In this document: piece by piece, positions 13,143-20,466 of the stretch
Position numbering within the stretch: the stretch's first letter is position 1
Layout: each line of letters begins with the position of its first letter
The notes under the pieces: model-generated
Told to the model about the DNA's origin: nothing
The model's database searches: none
The model's input: only the letters and a program-made list of their open reading frames with translations
NCBI GenBank assembly: GCA_964406575.1
Contig: CAYOSH010000046.1
Coordinates: forward strand, 1 to 24,560
Direction: 5' to 3'
From: WTAW01 sp964406575
Lineage (GTDB): Bacteria; Acidobacteriota; Aminicenantia; Aminicenantales; Aminicenantaceae
Length of the DNA stretch: 24,560 bases
Program-made: the position numbers and the translations under genes

Positions 13143-14854
13143 GTCCTTTTTAATAATTTTTCCAGTGATTTCTTGGATGAAGCTTCATAGACTTCTCTTA
13201 CCAGAGAAGAGGACCGGTCTATTGAGACATGCATAAGATCGCATTTAATAGCGGGAAACTTCATGGCTGCAACGCTGAAGCATCGCAGTCCTATTTTAAG
13301 GAACAATGGATAGTACTCTTCAAAAGAGGCAACTTCTCCACACAGGCAGATTTCCTTGCTGTGTTTTTTCCCCGCTCTTATTGTCATCTCTATCAATTTC
13401 ACCATGGCTGGATGAAGAATATGATATTTCTCTTCTACATTAGGGTTTGCCCGGGATGCCGCAAGTGTATATTGCAAAAGATCATTTGATCCGATATTCG
13501 CAAAGTCCACTTTTCTCAGAAGTTGCTCAGCCATGAGTGCTGCTGCGGGAGTTTCTATCATTATCCCATCCTTCACTGAATTACAGTGTTGTCGGTTCTC
13601 TTTTTTCAGCGTCTTTTCTGCATCAGAAATAAGTGATTTGAATGTCATTAAATCACTCACGTCAGATACCATTGGATACAGTATCTTCATTTCCGAGTGC
13701 TGGGAAGCACGCAATAGTGCTTTGGCCTGAGTTAAATAAATTGAATAAAAATATTCAACAGCACGTGAGCCCCTAAGTTCAAGATCAGGATTGGTTTGGT
13801 CAGGAAGGTCTAGGAATAGAGGAATTTTGTCTGAACCAATATCCAGCAGTCTTACGACGACTGGCTTGCCTTCTGCTTTCTGTAATATAGTCCTGTACAT
13901 CTCATACTGCTCTTCTTCTGTAGGAGGATGCTCCCGCTCTAGGAATAAAAACTCAGTCCGAAGAAGGCCTACCCCATCATGATTAAATCCTTCAATAAGC
14001 TCCATTTCACCAGGATAACTGACATTAACTTTAAGAGTGATCCTGACATTGGATTTTGTCTTTGCTTTTAAATGGCTACGGGTATCACAAAATTGTCTCC
14101 TGGTTCGAAACTGCTTGTTTTTTCTATCATAATACTTTTCTGTGGCTTCATCCGGGGAAAGGATGACCTTTCCTGTCATCCCGTCTATGATTGCTCGTAT
14201 TCCACAGCCGAGCTCTTTCTTGACATTAATGCCAAATATCACGGGAATATCCAGTGATCGCGCAAGAATTGCGGCATGAGTGGTATATCCCCCTTCCATA
14301 GTGACAAAGGCAAGGATATGTTCTCTTGGCATGTTCAGTAGCATATGAGAATTAAGCCGCTGTGTTGCCACAATAACCGGCTCACGCTCATCTAAAGAGC
14401 ACTCAAAGTGACCTGAAGTCTCCGAGAAAGAGGAAAGGAGACGGTCTCTCACATCCTTGAAATCATGAACGAGTTCCTGAAAATGCGAATGCTTTTTTTT
14501 GTGCAAATCAATGTATTCATCGAAAATATCATTTATTGCATGCTCAGCATTTTTTTTATTCTGAATGATGAGTTGCTCTATTTTTAAAATTAGGTTGGAA
14601 TCATTAAGTATCATCAGATGAACATTCATTATCTCCATGGCTTGCTCATCAGAGGACTTCTTAGACAGAGCTATCATCTCGTTCATTAGGGATTTTGCTT
14701 TTTGGAAAGCCTGCTTGAGCCGTTCTATCTCGTTTGATACCTGGGATTCATCAATTCGGTAATGGGGAACGGATTCTTCATCCTTGCTGGAATATAAGGC
14801 AACAATTCCTTTCGCAATACCGGATGATATTGTTTTTCCCTTAAGTATTTTCAT
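13136..14854 (-). CDS. ptsI: Phosphoenolpyruvate-protein phosphotransferase (PTS enzyme I)
   Basis: 572 residues from the ATG at 14854 (MKILKGKTISSGIAKG), close to the roughly 575 of E. coli enzyme I. An ATG 39 bases upstream adds residues without homology, while GGCGGAAG lies before the chosen start. The N-terminal domain carries the phospho-accepting His193 in GGYTTHAAILARSLDIPVI. The PEP-binding barrel has GVGLLRTEFLFL, RLLDIGSDK, the NPDLELRGSR segment, IGSNDLLQYTLAASRANP and the catalytic C505 in CLCGEVAS. All key residues are present, so it should take phosphate from PEP and pass it to an HPr-type carrier. No HPr, enzyme II, PTS kinase or dihydroxyacetone kinase gene is in the window, so its partner lies elsewhere. 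It runs opposite to the flanking genes. Confidence 0.9.
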   Translation of the reverse strand: MKILKGKTISSGIAKGIVALYSSKDEESVPHYRIDESQVSNEIERLKQAFQKAKSLMNEMIALSKKSSDEQAMEIMNVHLMILNDSNLILKIEQLIIQNKKNAEHAINDIFDEYIDLHKKKHSHFQELVHDFKDVRDRLLSSFSETSGHFECSLDEREPVIVATQRLNSHMLLNMPREHILAFVTMEGGYTTHAAILARSLDIPVIFGINVKKELGCGIRAIIDGMTGKVILSPDEATEKYYDRKNKQFRTRRQFCDTRSHLKAKTKSNVRITLKVNVSYPGEMELIEGFNHDGVGLLRTEFLFLEREHPPTEEEQYEMYRTILQKAEGKPVVVRLLDIGSDKIPLFLDLPDQTNPDLELRGSRAVEYFYSIYLTQAKALLRASQHSEMKILYPMVSDVSDLMTFKSLISDAEKTLKKENRQHCNSVKDGIMIETPAAALMAEQLLRKVDFANIGSNDLLQYTLAASRANPNVEEKYHILHPAMVKLIEMTIRAGKKHSKEICLCGEVASFEEYYPLFLKIGLRCFSVAAMKFPAIKCDLMHVSIDRSSSLVREVYEASSKKSLEKLLKRTL

Positions 14855-14983
14855 ATCGCTTCCGCCGTCTATTATTTTATGTAATCTCTGCATTTTGTCT
14901 TGTATTGCCAGAACATCAATGTTTGATACCGGTTAGATACAATTGTAGGGTTGACTGAATATATCATTTTGTTAAATCTTCTA

Positions 14984-15187
14984 TTATTTGTTCAATAATT
15001 CTTCTCTCACTAACGAGTGTCCACATTTGGGGCATTTTAATTTGGTGCATTTAACACCTTGTTGGTGTGGAACTTTCTCGCCACATTTAGAGCATACGCA
15101 ATAACCGCCCGGGCCAAAAGCGCCACCTTTGTTACGACCTAATCCTTGACCACCTCCAGGATTTCTATTTTTTCAAAAATTATTCAT
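14984..15187 (-). pseudogene. Small zinc-ribbon protein gene with in-frame TGA at codon 5
   Basis: On the minus strand GAGG (6 bases before) introduces ATG 15187, and 67 codons follow in one frame to TAA at 14984-14986, apart from TGA at codon 5 (15173-15175). After it the sequence reads KNRNPGGGQGLGRNKGGAFG, then PGGYCVCSKCGEKVPHQQGV, then KCTKLKCPKCGHSLVREELL and NK. The cysteines CxCxxC...CxxxxCPKC form a zinc ribbon, and the Gly-rich start plus PGGYCVC..CG..VPHQ.GV.C is a family I associate with DUF5320/NifX gene neighbourhoods. No alternative start exists between the TGA and the first cysteine. It is listed as a pseudogene, but read-through or selenocysteine is not excluded. Confidence 0.6.
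15141..15163 (-). other. SECIS-like hairpin downstream of the in-frame TGA
   Basis: On the minus strand AATCCT (15163-15158) pairs with AGGATT (15146-15141). A G/A mismatch follows, then GA/TC, leaving an apical loop GGTGG. The loop starts 18 bases after the TGA. Bacterial SECIS elements have an apical loop with an early G at about 16-37 bases after UGA, as in fdhF where the loop contains GGU. The match is suggestive only: the region also codes for the glycine-rich part of the protein, and short hairpins arise by chance. Confidence 0.25.
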
Positions 15188-15574
15188 TTTTTCCTCACGT
15201 TATTATTATGATTTATTTAAAATCTCAGATTTCATTTGTTTAGAATGAAACTCGTTTTTTTAATTCTTCAATTAGTCCTTCTCGTATGAATTTTAATCCC
15301 TTGAGAAATTTGAGATTTGCATTTGTATAATACACTCCTCATTTTTAAGAATTTCTTTTTGGAGTGTGTTAAAAATCTTTCACCATTCTTTACTATTTTC
15401 GCTATCTGATATCCCGAATTTAAAATATCACACTTAAAAAAGCAAGGTCGTTGCTTAAGAATGCAAGTAACCCGAAGGGCAGAAGTCCACGGGCTTGCCC
15501 GTGGGAAAGTGGATAGGCGGCGATATGATAAGATTTTTAGAATGTCTAATGTTGAGACGCAATCCTAAGGCTTC
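15188..15574. other. AT-rich intergenic region with broken minus-strand frames
   Basis: No gene that I can support. On the minus strand a 31-codon frame (15240-15335, GTG start) reads KFLKGLKFIREGLIEELKKR near its end and resembles a coiled-coil tail, but its GTG abuts an AGGA and a stop lies just upstream. Other frames upstream stay open in pieces. This may be a decayed gene upstream of the zinc-ribbon gene. The right end holds a strong GC hairpin (15487-15504). Confidence 0.35.
15487..15504. repeat. GC-rich hairpin resembling an IS200/IS605-type end
   Basis: CCACGGGC (15487-15494) and GCCCGTGG (15497-15504) pair perfectly around TT. The context, CGAAGGGCAGAAGTCCACGG and then GTGGGAAAGTGG, resembles the subterminal hairpins at the right ends of IS200/IS605 elements, where AGAAGCCC-hairpin-GGGA is common and forms the 3' part of the TnpB guide RNA. 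No tnpA or tnpB gene is seen. If correct, it is a solo end left about 110 bases before the tmRNA gene. Confidence 0.35.
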
Positions 15575-15603
15575 TTGACAAGATTTAGAGGTCGAAATAT
15601 AAT
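15575..15603 (+). promoter_or_regulatory. Consensus promoter of the tmRNA gene
   Basis: TTGACA (15575-15580), a 17-base spacer and TATAAT (15598-15603): both hexamers are perfect. Transcription should start at about 15610, giving a precursor with some nine bases before the mature tmRNA 5' end, to be trimmed by RNase P. Confidence 0.92.
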
Positions 15604-15618
15604 TAAGACTGGAGATTC

Positions 15619-15966
15619 GGGGGCGAACTGGATTCGACGGAGACAATGAGACTAAGGTCGCATGTCGAGGCTCCACCCACCTCGTTAAAAAGGTGGAACA
15701 CAAGTAAGTGCAGAACCACTGCAAGTTGCTGCCTAATATCTAGGCATGCCGTTTCTCCTGCATTCTCCTGCGGTGCCTGAGAAGCGTCGACAAGCAGGAT
15801 AGCGAACCAGGCCTGTCCTGAGTCTGGAGAGCGAAACACCATCAGGGCTGGTTTCATGGTGTCTTTCCTTTTCAGAAGCCGTGGAACGAGATGAAGAAAA
15901 AGGATAAGCGTGTAGACACCTTTTGTTGAATGTCTTCGGACGCGGGTTCGATTCCCGCCGCCTCCA
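15619..15966 (+). ncRNA. ssrA: tmRNA (transfer-messenger RNA)
   Basis: The 5' end GGGGGCGAACTGGATTCGAC is the canonical tmRNA start and the 3' end holds the T-arm GCGGGTTCGATTCCCGC. The acceptor stem pairs GGGGGCG (15619-15625) with CGCCTCC (15959-15965), discriminator A15966; CCA is not encoded (TTA follows). Length is 348 nt in one piece. The tag frame starts with GCA at 15710, after AGTAAGT, and reads AEPLQVAA before TAA at 15734-15736. The tag ends in the AA needed by ClpXP-type proteases. The RNA rescues stalled ribosomes with SmpB and marks the product for breakdown. The following amidase ORF formally opens inside this gene, but its true start is behind it. Confidence 0.95.
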
Positions 15967-15989
15967 TTATTAAGATTGGAACAAAGACA

Positions 15990-17228
15990 TTGTCGAAGAG
16001 TCATAAAAGAAGCCTGATAGCTGCGCTCGCAATCTTATTTTTTTCGGCCTCGATTTTATCCCAATCCCTCTCCTCTCTAAAAGTTTCCGTAAGGGATTAC
16101 GATGGATATGGCCGTGTCATCATCGAATCTGCGGTTCCCCTAAGTCATCATATCGAGCAGTACACCTCTCTTTTTTTGGTAAAATTCAGGGCTGAGGGCA
16201 ATTTTACCATTCGCCGGGACTCTTTCAAGAGCAAATATATCAAATCCTTGGGATGGGCCAAGGGCGCTGATTACTACATGCTGACCATTAACGCCACAGG
16301 GTCGGATTACAGCTTTGAGTCCTTCACCCTCACCAACCCCCACCGCATCATCATCGATATCCGCTCTCCCGAAAAGTCCAAAATGGAGCCACCCCCTCCT
16401 CCGGTTGAGACGCCAGAGAGAACCCCTCCATCCCTGAAAGTCGAAGCAGAAGGCACAGAAAAGATTGAAGAAACGCGAGTAAAAACGCAAGAGGAGGAGG
16501 AAAAAAGTCGCCCTCTTCCCAATCCGCCGGCAGCTACACAGGGTCCAAGAACTATTGTCATCGACCCCGGCCATGGAGGTTTGGAATCAGGATCCAAGGG
16601 CAAGTTGGGGACTTTGGAAAAAGACCTCACCTTACCCATTAGTCATAAGCTGAAATCGATTGTTGAACAGAATCTGGCCTATCGCGTTGTCTTGACAAGA
16701 GATAAAGACGTCGATGTCTCGCTCGAGAACAGGGCTGCCATCGCAAACAACAACAGAGCCGTACTTTTTATCAGCGTTCATATAAACGGATTCCCTCGTT
16801 CCACTGCGCGGGGTTCAGAGACTTTCTTTCTCAGCTTAAACGCCACGGATGAGGAAGCGAGACGGCTGGCTTACATGGAGAACAACTCCACCGACATCGA
16901 ATCGAAAATCAGCAGTGACGACGAAGACGATATCATGATGATCCTCTGGGATATGGCGCAATCGGCTTTCATAAAACAGAGCAGCCAGCTGGCAGAAAGC
17001 ATCCAAACTGAGTTGAATTCCCTGTTAGGGACGCGAAACCGTGGCATAAAGCAGGCTCCGTTCAAAGTCCTCACAGGGGTTGCCTGTCCAGCGGTTCTGG
17101 TTGAGATTGCTTTCATTTCAAATCCCGCTGAGGAAAAGAAATTACAGACTGATGACTTCCAGGATGATGTGGCGCGTGCCATCTATCGGGGAATTGCTAG
17201 ATTTCTCAAAAATTATTCAGTTGAATGA
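15990..17228 (+). CDS. N-acetylmuramoyl-L-alanine amidase with AMIN domain
   Basis: About 412 residues from TTG 15990. The open frame reaches back to 15930, but that lies inside the tmRNA, and TTG gives a proper signal peptide (LSKSHKRSLIAALAILFFSA, cleavage near 24-26). Residues 28-128 form an AMIN domain (LKVSVRDYDGYGRVIIES...HRIIIDIRSPE), which targets the enzyme to the cell envelope. A Pro/Glu-rich linker (130-185) follows. The Amidase_3 domain has the zinc ligands H195 (DPGHGG), E210 and H264 (SVHIN) and the catalytic E372 (VEIAFISNP). It cleaves between muramic acid and L-Ala in peptidoglycan during septum splitting. The AMIN domain points to a diderm cell. The insertion of about 40 residues (TDIESKISSDDEDD) may be the autoinhibitory helix. 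The GerMN gene follows after 9 bases. Confidence 0.88.
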   Translation: MSKSHKRSLIAALAILFFSASILSQSLSSLKVSVRDYDGYGRVIIESAVPLSHHIEQYTSLFLVKFRAEGNFTIRRDSFKSKYIKSLGWAKGADYYMLTINATGSDYSFESFTLTNPHRIIIDIRSPEKSKMEPPPPPVETPERTPPSLKVEAEGTEKIEETRVKTQEEEEKSRPLPNPPAATQGPRTIVIDPGHGGLESGSKGKLGTLEKDLTLPISHKLKSIVEQNLAYRVVLTRDKDVDVSLENRAAIANNNRAVLFISVHINGFPRSTARGSETFFLSLNATDEEARRLAYMENNSTDIESKISSDDEDDIMMILWDMAQSAFIKQSSQLAESIQTELNSLLGTRNRGIKQAPFKVLTGVACPAVLVEIAFISNPAEEKKLQTDDFQDDVARAIYRGIARFLKNYSVE

Positions 17229-17237
17229 CGCAGACTT

Positions 17238-17816
17238 ATGGACACAAAAAAGATCGCAATTCTAGGAGCCCTTGTCACTCTGTCGCTTATCCTGGCTCTT
17301 GTTTTCTTCCGCAGTGGAGGAGAAGAAAGGATCAGGCATTATTCCGAGCAACCTCTTCAAGAAAAGGAAACTCTCTCTAAGGAGCCTCTTCAAACGAGGT
17401 CCATCACTCTTTTTTTTCTATCCGAGGACGACAATCTTCTTCACCCTGAAAAAAGAGAGATCCTCGATGATTCCTCGGTCGCTCACCTGGCGATCCTGAC
17501 GATTAGAGAGCTGTTGAAAGGATCGCAGAATGGATTGCTTTCTGCCCTGCCTCTAGAGACTGAGCTCAGAGAGCTTTTTATCACGAGAGGGGGGATCGCC
17601 TATGTGGATTTTTCAGGCGAAATCAGGGAGAACTATCTCTCCGGATCTTCGGCAGAAATGGCGACTGTTTTTTCTGTGGTGAACTCTCTAACGTACAATT
17701 TCAAGGGCATTAAAAAAGTCTTTATCTTGATCGATGGGAGTGAAAAAGAGACCCTGGCGGGTCATATCGATTTGAGCCGACCCCTTGTGCCTCGATATGA
17801 CCTGGTCGCGAATTAA
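17238..17816 (+). CDS. GerMN-domain protein, membrane-anchored
   Basis: 192 residues: an N-terminal membrane anchor (KIAILGALVTLSLILALVFF), a polar linker to about 52, then a GerMN (PF10646) domain. Recognisable parts are RSITLFFLSEDDNLLHPEKR, AHLAILTIRELLKGSQNGLL, the GIAYVDFSGEIRENY strand and the VFSVVNSLTYNFKGIKKVFI segment with the closing I-D-G. GerMN modules occur in spore-germination proteins and in envelope proteins of non-sporulating bacteria, often next to amidases, and are thought to bind cell-wall material. It starts 9 bases behind the amidase stop; the two form an envelope operon. Confidence 0.82.
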   Translation: MDTKKIAILGALVTLSLILALVFFRSGGEERIRHYSEQPLQEKETLSKEPLQTRSITLFFLSEDDNLLHPEKREILDDSSVAHLAILTIRELLKGSQNGLLSALPLETELRELFITRGGIAYVDFSGEIRENYLSGSSAEMATVFSVVNSLTYNFKGIKKVFILIDGSEKETLAGHIDLSRPLVPRYDLVAN

Positions 17817-17845
17817 CTTGCCCTTCTGTCATCAAGACATAATAA

Positions 17846-17874
17846 TTGAGAAATAGTGACACGGTCATGATTAT
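17846..17874 (+). promoter_or_regulatory. Possible promoter of der
   Basis: TTGAGA (17846-17851) and GATTAT (17869-17874) with 17 bases between, 54 bases before the der ATG. Each hexamer deviates in two positions, so this is weak. The gap of 112 bases after the GerMN gene makes a separate promoter reasonable. Confidence 0.3.
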
Positions 17875-17928
17875 TCGATTTGTGATACTCTGGTACTTTG
17901 GATACCGAAGAGTTCCGGTGGTTCTGGA

Positions 17929-19242
17929 ATGAAAAAATTGCCAAAAGTCGTTGTCGTCGGATTTCCCAACGTTGGCAAATCGACTTTATTCAATCGACTC
18001 TTGGGTAGAAAAAAATCACTCGTTCATTCTTTACCCGGCATGACCCGAGATCAGGTGAGTGCAGAGTGTACTCTGAAGGACAAGACATTCATTCTTGTGG
18101 ACACCGGTGGATTCTTTGATTTCAAAAAGGACCCCCTTTCAATCCAAGTGAAGAACAAAGCGTGGGAGGCCTCGAGCGATGCGGACATTCTTCTTTTTGT
18201 ACTGGATGGCAAACAAGGCCTCTTGCCTGCGGAGGAGGAGCTTTATTTTTCTATAAAAAAAAAGAACAAACCCATTCTACTCGTCATCAATAAGATTGAT
18301 TCACCTTCTGAGGAAGATAGGATCGGAGATTTTTTCCGGCTGGGGGAAAGCCGGGTATTCCCCATTTCTGCCGAACACAAAAGAAATCTTGAGGATCTGG
18401 AAGAGGGCCTGTTCGACATGCTCCCAGAATCTGCAGGGAAAGAAGAGGAAGCCGAAGCGCTCAAAATTGCCATCATCGGCCGCATAAACGTGGGAAAATC
18501 ATCCATAGTGAACCGGCTTTGCGGCGAAGAAAAGTTGATCGTGAGCGAGATCCCGGGAACAACAAGAGACAGCACGGACACCATCATTGTTCGAAACAAA
18601 AAAGCATTTTGTCTTGTTGACATGGCTGGTATTCGCAGGTTGAGCCGCACCCGTGACAAAAGAGAAAAAGCGAGCATCATCAAAGCCAAAAAAGGCATTT
18701 CCCGGGCCGATGTCCTGTGCATGATCTTGGATGCTCAGGAATTTCCCACACGACAGGACACAGCGATTGCCCATCTCGCTCATGAATCCGGAAAACCCCT
18801 GATTTTAGCCCTGAATAAATGGGATCTGATCCCAAAGGATTCCACATCGACAGAGAAATTTAAGGCCAGAGCCTATGAGAAATTGGATTTTGTCTCTTAT
18901 GCACCGCTGATTTTTGTATCTGCTCTATCTGGGCAAAGAGTGGTCAAGATTCTTGATTTAGCCGAGCAGATTTATGCCAATGCCAGCAAAAAGGTCCCGA
19001 CTTCCGATTTGAATGATTTTTTGGCTTGGGTCAACACGGAACACTCTCTCCTTTCCAGGAAGAAGGGCAAAGTCAAGATCAAATACATGATGCAGAAAAA
19101 AAGCCTTCCTCCCACGTTTTTTCTGTTTACACATTCCAAAAGCTCTCTTGCTCCCGCCCATAGAAAACACTTAAAGCGTCTTATCCGGGAGCGTTTTGAT
19201 TTTACGGGAACGCCCATCCGGCTCTACATGAAGTACAACTAA
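17929..19242 (+). CDS. der: Ribosome-associated GTPase Der (EngA)
   Basis: 437 residues with two consecutive GTPase domains and a C-terminal KH-like domain, an architecture unique to Der. Domain 1: G1 GFPNVGKST (11-19), GMTRD (37-41), DTGG (58-61), NKID (121-124). Domain 2: GRINVGKSS (184-192), GTTRDS (210-215), DMAG (231-234), NKWD (around 297). The KH part shows the VKIKYMMQKKSLPPTFFLF and GTPIRLYMKYN motifs. Domain 1 has GFPNVGKS where GRPNVGKS is usual. The protein helps assemble the 50S subunit. Length is normal for the family, and it is transcribed with its own promoter region. Confidence 0.95.
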   Translation: MKKLPKVVVVGFPNVGKSTLFNRLLGRKKSLVHSLPGMTRDQVSAECTLKDKTFILVDTGGFFDFKKDPLSIQVKNKAWEASSDADILLFVLDGKQGLLPAEEELYFSIKKKNKPILLVINKIDSPSEEDRIGDFFRLGESRVFPISAEHKRNLEDLEEGLFDMLPESAGKEEEAEALKIAIIGRINVGKSSIVNRLCGEEKLIVSEIPGTTRDSTDTIIVRNKKAFCLVDMAGIRRLSRTRDKREKASIIKAKKGISRADVLCMILDAQEFPTRQDTAIAHLAHESGKPLILALNKWDLIPKDSTSTEKFKARAYEKLDFVSYAPLIFVSALSGQRVVKILDLAEQIYANASKKVPTSDLNDFLAWVNTEHSLLSRKKGKVKIKYMMQKKSLPPTFFLFTHSKSSLAPAHRKHLKRLIRERFDFTGTPIRLYMKYN

Positions 19243-19270
19243 ATCCGGGAGGCTTGAGACCATGTTTCTC

Positions 19271-19299
19271 TTGACTTTACATCTGACATGCTTTATAAA
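19271..19299 (+). promoter_or_regulatory. Promoter of the TPR lipoprotein gene
   Basis: TTGACT (19271-19276), 17 bases, TATAAA (19294-19299): five of six matches in each hexamer. Predicted start near 19306, leaving a leader of about 53 bases with AGGAGGT just before the ATG. Confidence 0.7.
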
Positions 19300-19358
19300 T
19301 TTATTTTTGGCATTAGCGCTCTGTCTTAAGGATACGATTCGATGAATAGGAGGTCACA

Positions 19359-20369
19359 ATGTCTCGAAGATGGATGAATATCGCTCTGGTGGTCCTGCTC
19401 GCCTTCGGCGTGATAGCAGTCACGACCAGCTGCGGAAAAATCAGCTACAACAAATTGAGAGCGAACTATCATTTCTCCAGGGCCAATGCCCATTTTACGG
19501 ATAATCATTACAGGGATGCGATCGAAGAGTACGAATTGGCGTTGCAATTCAATCCTGACCTCGTTCAGGCCTATCGGTTTCTGGGTGAAAGCTACAAGAG
19601 CCTTTACAAACCTGCCGTCGAGACAGAACGAAACAAAGAAGTCGAACAAAAAGCCCTGGAAGCACTGACGAAAGCCTACGAGATCGAACCGAACAACAAA
19701 GAGATAATCTATTCCTTGGGAGACATGTACGACAAAATTAGAGATTTCGAAGCCGCAGAAAAGCTGTATCTGAGGATTTTAGAGATGGAACCCACAAACA
19801 TGGGAAACTACTACGTTGTAGCCGAGTTCTACAAGAGATATGCCGGTCAGGAAGAGGAAGGTAAAGAGGCCACAGGAAAGACCCCCGGCGAGAAGGCAGA
19901 GGAGATGTATCTGCGTAGAATTGAGACCGATCCTGAGAACGAACAGGGGTATGCTTATATTGCACAGTTTTATGAAGGGATGACCCCAGTTCCTGAATTC
20001 GACCTGGCTGACGAATACCACGAGCGGCGCATTCAGCTCAATCCAGAGAATGCCGAAGCTTGGCTCGCCAAAGGCGTCAACCGTTGGTCCAAAGCGTACC
20101 GTATTCCAACGCTGCCCAAAAATGAAAGAATGGCACTGGCTAGAGATAGTGAGGCCGCACTGCTCAAAGCCAGTGAGTTGGACCCCTCTTATCCCGAACC
20201 GTATTCCTGGTTAAGCGTTCTCTACAAGAGCGTGCTCGTAAAACTCGACCCGGGCAGAGCCCAGCGCTACGAGGAAGATGCAGATAGATACTTACAACAA
20301 TTCCAGGATGCCCGAAAGAGGCAAGCCGAAAGAAAGAAACTTGAAGAAGAATTGGGCAAGATCGGATAG
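19359..20369 (+). CDS. TPR-repeat lipoprotein
   Basis: 336 residues. The signal peptide (MSRRWMNIALVVLLAFGVIA) ends at TTSC, a plausible lipobox with the cysteine at 25. About five to six tetratricopeptide repeats follow: NAHFTDNHYRDAIEEYELAL with QFNPDLVQAYRFLGESY, then EALTKAYEIEPNNKEIIYSL, DFEAAEKLYLRILEMEPTN, AEEMYLRRIETDPENEQGYA, and later AALLKASELDPSYPEPYSWL. The last 35 residues are a charged helix. Such proteins serve as binding scaffolds at the outer or inner membrane; the partner is unknown. The ribosome binding site AGGAGGT is ideal and the promoter good, suggesting strong expression. Confidence 0.82.
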   Translation: MSRRWMNIALVVLLAFGVIAVTTSCGKISYNKLRANYHFSRANAHFTDNHYRDAIEEYELALQFNPDLVQAYRFLGESYKSLYKPAVETERNKEVEQKALEALTKAYEIEPNNKEIIYSLGDMYDKIRDFEAAEKLYLRILEMEPTNMGNYYVVAEFYKRYAGQEEEGKEATGKTPGEKAEEMYLRRIETDPENEQGYAYIAQFYEGMTPVPEFDLADEYHERRIQLNPENAEAWLAKGVNRWSKAYRIPTLPKNERMALARDSEAALLKASELDPSYPEPYSWLSVLYKSVLVKLDPGRAQRYEEDADRYLQQFQDARKRQAERKKLEEELGKIG

Positions 20370-20466
20370 CCGTCACTCAATTCTCTTTCTCCTTTTTAAA
20401 TAGCATAATTGAATAATTCTGTTGTTCATCCCTCTCGTCCAGTCTGCTTAGAAGAATAAAGGAAAG

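Noticed and set aside
15240..15335. Minus-strand 31-codon ORF with coiled-coil-like end
   Set aside because: GTG start directly abuts the only purine-rich stretch, a stop lies just upstream, and no second feature supports it.
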